Made by a program: the position numbers and the translations under genes. 32,017 nucleotides of DNA from Acidimicrobiaceae bacterium (lineage in GTDB: Bacteria; Actinomycetota; Acidimicrobiia; Acidimicrobiales; RAAP-2), in the NCBI GenBank assembly GCA_003133665.1, contig PKYK01000004.1:1-32017 (forward strand), read 5' to 3'. Under the pieces are notes generated by a model, which was not told where the DNA came from, searched no databases, and saw only the letters and a list, made by a program, of their open reading frames with translations. Shown one piece after another: positions 8,337-16,062 of this stretch. Numbering within the stretch: the first letter of the stretch is position 1; each line of letters starts with the position of its first letter.

Positions 8337-9794
8337 GTGAACTCAATGCCCGTCCCACCAAGGCAGCAGTTGTACATCGACGGTCAGTACACCGACGGGT
8401 CGTCCGGCAAGTCCGTCGACGTGATCAGTCCCGTCACGGGACAGCGCGTCGCGACACTCCCCGTGCCCGGCGCGGCTGACCTCGATCGCGCGGTGGCGGC
8501 CGCCCGCGGCGCGCAGCGCGAGTGGCGCAAGGTCGGCGTCTGGCAGCGCGCGGCGCTCTGTCACCGGATCGGCGACGAACTCGAGAAGCGCATCGACGAG
8601 CTGGCCCGTCTGCAGACGCTCGAGCAGGGAAAGCCGCTCGCCGAGTCGGTGGGCGACGTCAAGGAGGCGGCGCAGTTGTTCCATCTGCACGCGGAGGACG
8701 CGGTGCGACTCCACGGCGAGACGATGCCGTCGAACGATGACCACAAGCGAATGTGGACGTTCTACCGTCCGGTCGGAACGTGGGCGATCATCACGCCCTG
8801 GAACTTCCCCCTCTTGATGATGGCCGAGTTCGTGGCTCCCGGTCTCGCCACTGGGAACTCCCATGTCATCAAGCCGCCGACCCACACATCGCTCACCGTG
8901 CTCGCGGCGCTCGAGGCCTTCGAGGCCGCGGGCGTCCCCAAGGGGCTCGTGAACGTACTGCCCGGCGAGGGTGAATTCGGTTCTCAGCTGGTCGCGCACG
9001 ACGGCATCGACGCCATCGGCTTCATCGGTTCATCGGCGACGGGCGCCAAGATCAACGCGATCTCGGGCCTGAAGCGTTCCATCATGGAACTCTCTGGCAA
9101 CGGCCCGCTGATCGTGCTCGAAGATGCAGATCTCGAGGCCGCGGCGCGCGCTGCAACTGATGGAGCGTACTTCTGCGCCGGCCAAGTGTGCTGTGCCACC
9201 GAACGCGTCTTGGTACATGCCAACGTGCACGATGCGTTCGTTCAACACCTCGTCAAGACCGTCCCTGGAGTGAAGCTGGGTGACCCGTTTGATCCATCGG
9301 TCAACCTCGGACCTCTCAACAATGAGGGTGTTGCGGCGAAGATGGACCGGCACCTCGACGACGCGCGCGCTCGGGGATTTGACGTCCTCGCGGGCGGCGG
9401 GCGCCGCGCCGGCTTCCCGACCAATCTCTACTACGACTTCACCATCGTCGATGGCGTCACCGAGGACAGCCTGCTGAGCATGGAGGAGTCATTCGGTCCT
9501 GTCGTTCCCGTTATCACCGGGGCGTCCGATGACGACCTGCTGCGCATCGCCAATGCCGACAAACTCGGACTCCAAGCGGCCGTCTTCACAAACAACCTCA
9601 CGAAGGCCTATCGCTTTGTCGAAGAGATCGAGGCCGGTCAGGTTGTGGTCAACGACAGCAACGGGTTCTGGGACATCAACATGCCGTTCGGCGGCGCCGG
9701 CGGCAAGAAGACGGGGTGGGGCCGGATCGGCGGCAAGCACACGCTGCTCGATATGAGCGACCTGCGAACTGGCGTCATCCACCTCAATAACTAG
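8337..9794 (+). CDS. NAD(P)+-dependent aldehyde dehydrogenase
   Basis: Oxidises an aldehyde to the acid; in this setting most likely an aminobutyraldehyde or gamma-glutamyl/guanidino-butyraldehyde made by the flanking FAD oxidases. The protein is 485 residues, standard length. Asn156 in TPWNFPLL, the NAD-contacting GSSATGAKI at about 231-239, general base Glu251 in MELSGNGP, nucleophile Cys285 in CAGQVCCATER and the MEESFGPV motif are all present. The GTG at 8337 is chosen because GAGAGG (8325-8330) lies six bases before it; the ATG at 8346 is too far. It leads the plus-strand operon, divergent from potA, and is followed by a strong hairpin. The substrate is inference from context. Confidence 0.88.
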   Translation: MNSMPVPPRQQLYIDGQYTDGSSGKSVDVISPVTGQRVATLPVPGAADLDRAVAAARGAQREWRKVGVWQRAALCHRIGDELEKRIDELARLQTLEQGKPLAESVGDVKEAAQLFHLHAEDAVRLHGETMPSNDDHKRMWTFYRPVGTWAIITPWNFPLLMMAEFVAPGLATGNSHVIKPPTHTSLTVLAALEAFEAAGVPKGLVNVLPGEGEFGSQLVAHDGIDAIGFIGSSATGAKINAISGLKRSIMELSGNGPLIVLEDADLEAAARAATDGAYFCAGQVCCATERVLVHANVHDAFVQHLVKTVPGVKLGDPFDPSVNLGPLNNEGVAAKMDRHLDDARARGFDVLAGGGRRAGFPTNLYYDFTIVDGVTEDSLLSMEESFGPVVPVITGASDDDLLRIANADKLGLQAAVFTNNLTKAYRFVEEIEAGQVVVNDSNGFWDINMPFGGAGGKKTGWGRIGGKHTLLDMSDLRTGVIHLNN

Positions 9795-9799
9795 CCAAT

Positions 9800-9840
9800 G
9801 ACTCGGACCTCGCTTCGAATGCCGAAGCGAGGTCCGAGTC
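9800..9840 (+). terminator. Strong 18-bp-stem hairpin after the aldehyde dehydrogenase
   Basis: GACTCGGACCTCGCTTCG (9800-9817) pairs perfectly with 9823-9840 around a five-base loop. It starts six bases after the stop codon. The 3' side runs into TTCCCCC, not a full U-tract. It may be an intrinsic terminator, a partial terminator or a mRNA 3'-end stabiliser lowering expression of the second oxidase, whose ribosome site is 20 bases further on. Confidence 0.75.
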
Positions 9841-9871
9841 TTCCCCCGCCGGTCACCCCAAGGAGCAATTC

Positions 9872-11272
9872 ATGGCCACGAGCGCGCCATCCACCGGTCT
9901 CGAACAGGCTCGGCCGATCTCGTACTGGATCGACGCCTCGAACAATCCCGCCCGCCAACCCCGATTGGAGGGTGACGTCGAAGCCGACCTCTTGATCATC
10001 GGGGGTGGCTACACCGGGCTGTGGACGGCGATCCTGGCCAAGGAGGAGGACCCGGAGTCCCGCGTCGTGATCCTGGAAGCGGATCGATGTGGCCACGCCG
10101 CGAGCGGGCGCAACGGGGGATTCTGCTCACCGAGCCTGACCCATGGATTGTGGAATGGACTCGAGCGCTGGCCGAAGGAGATCGATACCCTCGTTCGGCT
10201 CGGCCTGGATAATCTGCGCGAGATCGAAGCGACGATCAATCGGTACGACATTGATGCAGACTTCGCGATGACCGGAAAGGTCTCGTTGGCGCGCAACGAA
10301 CTGGAGGCGGCGGCCTTGAAGGAGGCGGCAATCGTGAGCACCGCCCACGGAGACCCCGCCACCTTCATCTCACGAACCGAGCTGGGCGCCTGGACGAACT
10401 CTGAGTCATACGTCGCCGGCATGCATTCGGCGAACTTCGCACTGGTCGATCCGTACAAACTCGTGCTCGGGCTTCGACGAGTCTGCCTTGAGCTGGGCGT
10501 CCGACTCTTCGAGGATTCCACGGTCGAGAGCCTCAACAGCAGAATCCCCACGGTGGTCACGGCGCGAACTGCGCGCGGTACCGTTCGCGCTTCACGCGTC
10601 GCACTCGCAACCAACGCCTATCGACCGCTACTGCGAAGCCTGCAACTGATTACGATTCCTGTTTACGACTACGCAATCGTGACTGAGCCTCTCCGCGAGG
10701 ACCAGCTTTCGAGCATTGGATGGGACGGGGACTACGGGCTCACGGATTCCGGCAATCAGTTCCACTACTGTCGCAAGACACCAGATGGTCGAGTCTTGTG
10801 GGGCGGCTACGACGCGGTCTACTACTACGGATCGGCACGCGACGAAGACCGGACTCAGCGCCGGGAGACCTTCGAAAGGCTCGCACTGCAATTTCGCGAA
10901 ACGTTTCCGCAGCTGTCCAACGTCAACTTCACCCATCAATGGGGCGGCCTCATCGACTCGTCGACGAGGTTCTGCCTCACCTCGGGAACGGCGGCCGGAG
11001 GCCGCATCGCATATGCGATCGGTTACACCGGCCTCGGTGTCACGGCTACGAGATTCGGTGCCCAGGTCATGATTGATCTCCTTGCGGGCCGCGAGACCGA
11101 ACGCACGCGCCTCGCGATGATTCGGCGCGGCTCGGTGCCATTCCCTCCGGAGCCACTGCGGTACATCGGCGTGCAACTAACCCGCTGGTCCATGGCCCGG
11201 CAGGACAAGACCGGCCGCCGGAATCTGTGGCTACGCCTCATGGACGCGTTGGGACTCGGCTTTGACTCCTAG
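9872..11272 (+). CDS. FAD-dependent amine oxidoreductase (DAO family), second copy
   Basis: Flavoprotein of 466 residues in the D-amino-acid-oxidase superfamily, paralogous to the one at 2248-3618. The Rossmann site is IIGGGYTGLWTAILAKE (glycines at 44-49), followed by GHAASGRNGGFCSPS and, near the C-terminus, GYTGLGVTATRFGAQV, where FAD is contacted. AAGGAG at 9860-9865 is six bases before the ATG. It follows the aldehyde dehydrogenase and precedes an Lrp-type regulator on the same strand. The likely job is oxidation of a polyamine or its gamma-glutamyl or acylated form to an aldehyde that the upstream enzyme oxidises. Other secondary amines, such as sarcosine-like substrates, remain possible. 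Confidence 0.82.
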   Translation: MATSAPSTGLEQARPISYWIDASNNPARQPRLEGDVEADLLIIGGGYTGLWTAILAKEEDPESRVVILEADRCGHAASGRNGGFCSPSLTHGLWNGLERWPKEIDTLVRLGLDNLREIEATINRYDIDADFAMTGKVSLARNELEAAALKEAAIVSTAHGDPATFISRTELGAWTNSESYVAGMHSANFALVDPYKLVLGLRRVCLELGVRLFEDSTVESLNSRIPTVVTARTARGTVRASRVALATNAYRPLLRSLQLITIPVYDYAIVTEPLREDQLSSIGWDGDYGLTDSGNQFHYCRKTPDGRVLWGGYDAVYYYGSARDEDRTQRRETFERLALQFRETFPQLSNVNFTHQWGGLIDSSTRFCLTSGTAAGGRIAYAIGYTGLGVTATRFGAQVMIDLLAGRETERTRLAMIRRGSVPFPPEPLRYIGVQLTRWSMARQDKTGRRNLWLRLMDALGLGFDS

Positions 11273-11311
11273 GCGCGCCCACGGCCCTCAAGTGAAAGTC
11301 AGGTTTTCCGC

Positions 11312-11791
11312 ATGAGCATGGACGATTTAGATCGGAAGATCATCACCGCACTCCAGGCGGATGGACGCAAGCCATTCAACCAAATCGCCGAGGATCTCGG
11401 CATTCCCGCCTCATCGGTGCGCTACCGTACCCGTCGGCTTCAGGAACTCGGAATCCTCCAGATCGTCGGCATCGCCAATCCACTCGCCATCGGGTTCGAC
11501 CGCCTCGCGATGATTGGCATCCGCACCGCACCGGGCAAGGCCCGGGCGGTGTGCAACGCCCTCTCGGACTTACCTGAGACGAGTTACGTGATTCTCACGA
11601 CCGGTCGTTACGACGTGATGGCCGAAGTTATCTGCCGTGACATCGAGCACTTCACTGAGGTTGTCAACGACCGCATGCAGGCGATTGACGGCGTCGTCTC
11701 GACAGAATCTTTCTTCGTTCTCGAGGTGCACAAGCTCGCCTACGGCTGGGGGGTGAGTGATGTGCCCGGACCGACTGAGTCGGAGCGCTGA
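11312..11791 (+). CDS. Lrp/AsnC-family transcriptional regulator
   Basis: DNA-binding regulator of 159 residues. An N-terminal winged helix begins with MDDLDRKIITALQADGRKPF and continues NQIAEDLGIPASSVRYRTRR; the C-terminal RAM ligand-binding domain follows with the typical VCNALSDLPETSYVILTTG and GRYDVMAEVIC strands. It lies 39 bases after the second FAD oxidase, so it is probably co-transcribed and controls the polyamine genes in response to an amine or amino-acid ligand. The alternative ATG at 11318 is only two codons downstream. Confidence 0.87.
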   Translation: MSMDDLDRKIITALQADGRKPFNQIAEDLGIPASSVRYRTRRLQELGILQIVGIANPLAIGFDRLAMIGIRTAPGKARAVCNALSDLPETSYVILTTGRYDVMAEVICRDIEHFTEVVNDRMQAIDGVVSTESFFVLEVHKLAYGWGVSDVPGPTESER

Positions 11792-11958
11792 TGGCTCTTC
11801 GCAAGTGCGCGAGGTCACGGGGTGAGAACGCAGCGATGACCGGTTGACCGTGGCTGACCCACCGCGGATTCCTGTGCACCCCGGGCAACGAGCGTGCCGA
11901 AGGGATTGCCGCCGATGCCGAGCGGTGGTTGGTGCCCGCGGCGTCGGGTGCCACACGG

Positions 11959-11987
11959 CTGACTGCCGGGGCATGATTCCGTAGACT
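11959..11987 (+). promoter_or_regulatory. Candidate promoter of the TetR-family gene
   Basis: CTGACT (-35) and TAGACT (-10) are separated by exactly 17 bases, placing the start of transcription near 11994, about 30 bases before the TetR start codon. The match to the housekeeping consensus is moderate. Confidence 0.45.
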
Positions 11988-12025
11988 GAACCTTCACGAT
12001 CTACCGACGTTCTTGGAGGCCTTGC

Positions 12026-12616
12026 ATGTCGCGACCCAGCGTTGAGGCATTGAGACGCGAGCAAATCCTGACATCGACGTGCGAGGTGGTCGCGAAACGA
12101 GGCGTGGCAGCCCTACGGATCTCTGACGTCGCGAAGGACGTCGGATTCTCCACCGGGACCATCCATTACTACTTCGACGACAAGGAATCGTTGCTCCGCG
12201 CCGCATTCGCGTACAACGTTCGCCATTCGATCGCGCGTCGCAAGGATCTGCTCGCATCGACCGCCAACCCCCTCGAGCTTCTGGTGAAGTATGTGGATTC
12301 CTACCTGCCCGATGACCGCGAGACCCTGAAGGCGTGGCGGGTGTGGGCTGAGTTCTGGGCGATTTCGATTCGAGACGCCCATCTGCAGAGTGTGATCGAC
12401 GTCCTGGATATCGACTGGCGCGCCGCGACGGTGAGGATCATTCGCCAGGGTCAGGCTGAGGGTCTAATCCGCGACGGTGACCCGCTGCAGTTCACCAACA
12501 TGCTCATTGCGATGATCGATGGTCTCGCCATACAGGTCCTGGCCAATTCGAAGGAGATGGATCTGTCAACGATGCGCGACACGCTTCACGCGTTCATCGA
12601 CCAACTCCTCGCCTAA
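12026..12616 (+). CDS. TetR/AcrR-family transcriptional regulator, BetI-like
   Basis: Repressor-type protein of 196 residues. The N-terminal TetR helix-turn-helix is at about residues 10-55 (LRREQILTSTCEVVAKRG, then ISDVAKDVGFSTGTIHYYF). The C-terminal half, with WRVWAEFWAISIRDAHL and IRQGQAEGLIRDGDPLQFTNML, resembles the BetI/TetR_C_6 ligand domain rather than the AcrR type. TGGAGG at 12014-12019 precedes the ATG by six bases. It closes the plus-strand polyamine set but appears to have its own promoter. Members of this group often respond to amines or quaternary ammonium compounds; the ligand here is unknown. Confidence 0.85.
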   Translation: MSRPSVEALRREQILTSTCEVVAKRGVAALRISDVAKDVGFSTGTIHYYFDDKESLLRAAFAYNVRHSIARRKDLLASTANPLELLVKYVDSYLPDDRETLKAWRVWAEFWAISIRDAHLQSVIDVLDIDWRAATVRIIRQGQAEGLIRDGDPLQFTNMLIAMIDGLAIQVLANSKEMDLSTMRDTLHAFIDQLLA

Positions 12617-13042
12617 CCCCTGTTCCAGCTTCATGAGCGGTGACCGCCGTCAGCGACGGACCACCCGACCACCGTCCGACAACTCTGCGCCGTGGCGAGA
12701 TCCACGGTCAATCGTCCTCGCGGAAGGGTCGGGACCTCCACCCTCCGCCGAAGGTGTTTGCCGTGGGCACGGTCCGATTCAAGACGGAGGTTCGCCGAGT
12801 CGCGCCAGTCGGTCTTCCGTCCAGGCCGGCGCACCGCGAGCTTCACCCGCTCCCGTGCCGAACCCGTCACACCGGGCGAAACTGCAGAGACAGCCCCGCT
12901 CGCTCGGCGCGACTGCGTTTCTCAATCGGCTCGACCAGGACTCGCCAGCCACCGACTGAGTCATGCGCCGAGGTCTCGCGTATCGTTCACGTGAGGCCAC
13001 GACGGAATGGCATCGACCCCGACAACACCGGAGGCCACAATC
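12617..13042. other. Intergenic stretch of about 425 bases, no gene called
   Basis: Several open frames overlap here, but none is convincing. A short minus-strand stretch near 12780-12860 reads RRPGRKTDWRDSAN, which loosely resembles an IS110-type transposase block; it is too short and breaks off on both sides, so no mobile element is annotated. The universal stress protein promoter should lie at the right end. Confidence 0.4.
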
Positions 13043-13468
13043 ATGTTCAACATCGTCCTAGTAGGTGCAGACGACTCCGCGACCGCGCGCCGAGCCGTCG
13101 AAGTAGCCACTGAGATCGCGCGAATGTCCGCGGCCCAGCTGCACATAGTGTCCGCGTTCGACTCGACCACTTACACCAGCGATGCCAAATCCAAGGAGTT
13201 CACACACCTGGGCAACGAGCATGACGCCGACGCCCTCTTGCAGACACTCTCATTCGTCGCCAAGAAGCAAGGAGTCGAGCCAGTCCTGCACCGCGCCAAG
13301 GGAGATCCCGCCGACGTACTGATTGAAATGGCCGCTGAGGTGAGTGCCGACCTCGTCGTCGTCGGCAACCGAGGAATCGAGGGAAACCGACGAGTTCTGG
13401 GCAGTGTGCCAAATTCAGTGGCCCACGGCGCGCAGTGCTCGGTACTCATTGTCGAGAGCACTGAATGA
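13043..13468 (+). CDS. Universal stress protein (UspA family)
   Basis: Single-domain USP of 141 residues. The N-terminal strand FNIVLVGADDSATARRAVEVA and the ATP-binding motif GNRGIEGNRRVLGSVPNSV near the C-terminus are the family hallmarks, ending in the strand CSVLIVE. The ATG at 13043 is selected because GGAGG at 13030-13034 is eight bases upstream; the in-frame start at 13007 would add 12 residues that do not belong to the fold. These cytosolic proteins bind ATP and are induced under starvation or oxidative stress. It stands alone, convergent with the DJ-1/PfpI gene. Confidence 0.88.
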   Translation: MFNIVLVGADDSATARRAVEVATEIARMSAAQLHIVSAFDSTTYTSDAKSKEFTHLGNEHDADALLQTLSFVAKKQGVEPVLHRAKGDPADVLIEMAAEVSADLVVVGNRGIEGNRRVLGSVPNSVAHGAQCSVLIVESTE

Positions 13469-13518
13469 ATTGGCGATTTCGAAGGCCGAGCCCACCGGTG
13501 ATCGTCGCCCGTGTTCGC

Positions 13519-14091
13519 TTAGGTTGAGCGTTGGCCTCTGACCAGGCGCATCATCTCCTCCATGAACACGGGGATGTCCGGCGGCCATCGTGAGGTGACC
13601 AGGTTGCCATCGGTGACCACGGGGGCATCGACCCACTCACCACCGGCGAGGCGAATGTCCTCTGGGACACCGTCGCGCCAGTAGGACGTGAGCCTCCTCC
13701 CGTTCAGCACGCCCGCGGCAGCCAGGAGCCATGGTCCATGACAGATGGCGGCCACAGGTTTGTTGGAGGCGAAGAACGAGCGCGCAATCTGCTGGGCGGC
13801 CGGGCTGTCCCGCACGGTTGCCGGCGCCCCGTCGGGAGATCCACCTGGTATCAGGAGGAGCTGGTATTGGTCGGGGTCCGCGTCTGCGATGAGCAGATCG
13901 GGCCCGATTCGATAACCATGCTCGCCTCCTATCTCCTCCATCGTTGGTGCGGCGACGTGGACCGCAGCACCTTCTTCGAGAAGACGGAAAAGGGGGACGA
14001 CGAGCTCGAGGTCTTCAAACTTGTCAGCCGTTAGGACAAGGGCACGAATCGCCAACGCACCCGTCCCAGATTGGAGATCGGTCAGTCGCAC
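13519..14091 (-). CDS. DJ-1/PfpI-family protein
   Basis: Cysteine-nucleophile protein of about 190 residues in the class I glutamine amidotransferase-like superfamily, including PfpI/YhbO-type proteases, glyoxalases and deglycases. The nucleophile elbow AAICHGPWLL has Cys117-His118, and the acidic partner is in KFEDLELVVPLF (Glu26). The block DGVPEDIRLAGGEWVDAPVVTDGNLVTSR is typical of PfpI proteins. The GTG at 14091 has only a distant GGAG; a TTG at 14055 directly before AIRALVLTADKFEDLE would give the usual family N-terminus, so the true start may be there. Stress protection of proteins or metabolites is the likely role. Confidence 0.83.
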   Translation of the reverse strand: MRLTDLQSGTGALAIRALVLTADKFEDLELVVPLFRLLEEGAAVHVAAPTMEEIGGEHGYRIGPDLLIADADPDQYQLLLIPGGSPDGAPATVRDSPAAQQIARSFFASNKPVAAICHGPWLLAAAGVLNGRRLTSYWRDGVPEDIRLAGGEWVDAPVVTDGNLVTSRWPPDIPVFMEEMMRLVRGQRST

Positions 14092-14235
14092 GTTGCCAGG
14101 GTAACTCCGGCGGCGTCACAGGGCAATGGGCGACCGAATCAGGCTTCGCCAGCGAGAAGACGCGCCACCGCGCCGCCGGGGGCCGAGTCACTTGCCGGCG
14201 GGGGCGAGAAATTTCGCCGCCGTAAGCACCGCGTC

Positions 14236-14264
14236 GTCCACGTGCCCTGTTGGCGCCCGTGGAC
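14236..14264 (-). terminator. Candidate terminator after the cytochrome b gene
   Basis: GTCCACG (14236-14242) pairs with CGTGGAC (14258-14264), with GCC/GGC able to add three inner pairs. It begins ten bases past the cytochrome b stop on the minus strand. There is no clear U-tract. Confidence 0.4.
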
Positions 14265-14273
14265 GTGAGTCGG

Positions 14274-14885
14274 TCAGGAACCGAGCGAGCGCTCCCGCTC
14301 TTCGGCCAGCCACGCAGCGGCATGCCTGGCGGCCCACTTCTCATCCGCGGTTCCTTTGATCATGGACCGAAGAGCCCCGGGGTGCGTCAGCGCCATGAAG
14401 ACGTGGCCGACGACGACGGCGAACGCCGCGAACCCGAAGACGTCGTGCGTGAATGTGGCCCCGGTTCGCCAGGACACCGGGAAGAAACGGAACCACTGCA
14501 GGATGTACCCGGTGGCGAACAGGACAACGATGGCCGCCCCCACGAAGATGGCGTTGGCCTTCTGACCCGGGTTGTACTTGTCCGCTTCCAACGTCGAGCG
14601 ACCGAATGTCTTCAACCAGCGAATCTCGTTGCGCGTCCAGCAACTGATGCGACGGACGTCGGAACGCATTCGCCGGCCCCAAGGTCCGGCCATTGACACC
14701 ATCACCGGCACGGGAAGGCTCAACCCCGCCCACAGATGGATCTCCTCGACGACGTGACGCGCGAAGACCACGCCGAAGAAGGACCCAAAGTAGAGGGGGA
14801 TCGCGGTGAAGATCAAGACCGAGAAGAACAGGGCGTTCACCCAGTGAGCAGTGCGCTGGACGCCGTCAAAACGCAGCAACGTCAT
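14274..14885 (-). CDS. Cytochrome b561-type membrane subunit
   Basis: Integral-membrane dihaem cytochrome b of about 203 residues with four hydrophobic segments. Candidate haem histidines are in RTAHWVNALFF, EEIHLWAGL, TFTHDVFGF and VVVGHVFMALTHP, the arrangement of the formate-dehydrogenase gamma/Ni-hydrogenase cytochrome b group. The ATG at 14885 is preferred to an upstream start because GGGAG lies seven bases before it and the conserved part begins at once. It starts 32 bases after the molybdopterin protein gene, so the two should form one complex: the cytochrome passes electrons between the quinone pool and the extracytoplasmic molybdoenzyme. The direction of electron flow cannot be told. 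Confidence 0.82.
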   Translation of the reverse strand: MTLLRFDGVQRTAHWVNALFFSVLIFTAIPLYFGSFFGVVFARHVVEEIHLWAGLSLPVPVMVSMAGPWGRRMRSDVRRISCWTRNEIRWLKTFGRSTLEADKYNPGQKANAIFVGAAIVVLFATGYILQWFRFFPVSWRTGATFTHDVFGFAAFAVVVGHVFMALTHPGALRSMIKGTADEKWAARHAAAWLAEERERSLGS

Positions 14886-14917
14886 CGCCGGCTCCCTTCG
14901 AGTGGTGCTGCTGCTCG

Positions 14918-15631
14918 TCACGTCAGGCTCGGATCGGGGTTCGTGGGACCCGTCGTCCCATCGAGCCAACCGTTGGTCGGGTATCCGTTCATCTCCCAGT
15001 AGCCGGGCTCGACCCGGTCAACGACTCGAATCCCCGACAGCCACTTCAACGACTTGTAGCCGTACATCGGGGGCACGACCAGGCGAACCGGTCCGCCGTG
15101 CTCTCGCGTGACCGGGGCCCCGAACATCTCGTAGGCCACGATCACGTCCGGCAGGCGTGCCTGGTCGATGGTCAGGCTCTCGCTGTCCGCACCGTCGTGC
15201 GAGTCGAAACTCACCGCGACAGCGCCCGGCTGCAGTCCGGCGATCTCCAGAAGATGCGACAGCCGCACTCCCTTCCAGTGGACGTTGGGCACCCTCCATC
15301 CGGTGACACACTGAAAACCCTTCACCATGTTGGTCACCGGCATGGCCTCGAGATCGTCCAGGGTGAACACGGCCGCGTGGTCGACCAGCCCACTGACCTT
15401 CAGTCGGTACTTGCGCCTACTGATACTGGGGTAGGAACCGGTGATCGAGTAGATCCGAAAGTGGTCACCCCCGGGCAGGAGGCTCGCGATTCCAGGGCCC
15501 AACTTGTTCCCAATCAACTTCTGGGCATCGGCGCCGAACGCGATGCCGGCGGCTCCAAGGGCGACCAGGCCGACGAAGACCCGTCGGCCGACGCGCACCT
15601 TGCCGACCTTCGGTTCCGACCACTGGCTCAT
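14918..15631 (-). CDS. Sulfite-oxidase-fold molybdopterin oxidoreductase
   Basis: Oxidoreductase molybdopterin-binding domain protein (PF00174 type), 237 residues. The molybdenum-ligand cysteine is Cys108 in VKGFQCVTGWRVPNVHWKGV, and GGPVRLVVPPMYGYKSLKWL is the conserved cofactor-binding end. The N-terminus KVRVGRRVFVGLVALGAAG has twin arginines at 16-17 before a hydrophobic stretch, consistent with Tat export. The frame is open further upstream to 16039, but that part is low-complexity and unrelated; ATG at 15631 has GGGAAG nearby. With the cytochrome b gene it resembles MsrPQ-like or actinobacterial sulfite-oxidase-like pairs. The substrate is unknown: methionine sulfoxide and other S- or N-oxides, or sulfite, are all possible. 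Confidence 0.8.
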   Translation of the reverse strand: MSQWSEPKVGKVRVGRRVFVGLVALGAAGIAFGADAQKLIGNKLGPGIASLLPGGDHFRIYSITGSYPSISRRKYRLKVSGLVDHAAVFTLDDLEAMPVTNMVKGFQCVTGWRVPNVHWKGVRLSHLLEIAGLQPGAVAVSFDSHDGADSESLTIDQARLPDVIVAYEMFGAPVTREHGGPVRLVVPPMYGYKSLKWLSGIRVVDRVEPGYWEMNGYPTNGWLDGTTGPTNPDPSLT

Positions 15632-16062
15632 GCGCTTCCCTTCCCCTACCTTCAGTGTCGCCGGGGCCCGATTCCGCTGCAACGCACCCTCCGACTGAGG
15701 TGAGGGAGGTGGCGAGAACCCACTTCCCAATGGAGGGGGCTCTGGGAATTCCAACACGCCCGGCAACAGTCCTGCAGAGAGCCTACGGACAAGGTCTTGG
15801 ACCGCGATCATCCCCTCGATCGGCTCGTCGGCGTCAACCTCGTCACCGTCACGGCACCCTACGCGTGGGGCCACGGCACCGCAGGCAAAGGTGGTCATCG
15901 TGCCGGACCCGGTGCGCGACGGACGCTCGGCGGACCGAAGCGGCCCGCAGCTGGTCGCTCGCTTCGAACTCGATGGCGACGAGATCGCCGACCAGCGAAC
16001 AGTCCCGCTACTCGCGACCGCGCAACAGAGGATCTTCACGAGTCAGATTCGCATGACGGCCG
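15632..16062. other. Gap of about 430 bases, no gene called
   Basis: A plus-strand frame from about 15840 to 16066 has G/C-rich third positions and reads KVVIVPDPVRDGRSADRSG then LVARFELDGDEIADQRTV, faintly like a dinitrogenase FeMo-cofactor (NifX/NafY-type) domain, but the N-terminal start is missing and it runs into the antisense of ppdK. It may be a gene remnant. The promoter of the molybdoenzyme pair must also be here. Confidence 0.35.

Noticed and set aside
12640..13113. Plus-strand frame leading into the universal stress protein
   Set aside because: It is in a different frame from the stress protein, is Arg/Pro-rich, and overlaps the stress gene's start and ribosome site.
15632..16039. 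Upstream in-frame extension of the molybdopterin protein
   Set aside because: It would add 136 residues of Pro/Ser-rich sequence before a good start codon and a Tat-like signal; signal peptides must be N-terminal.
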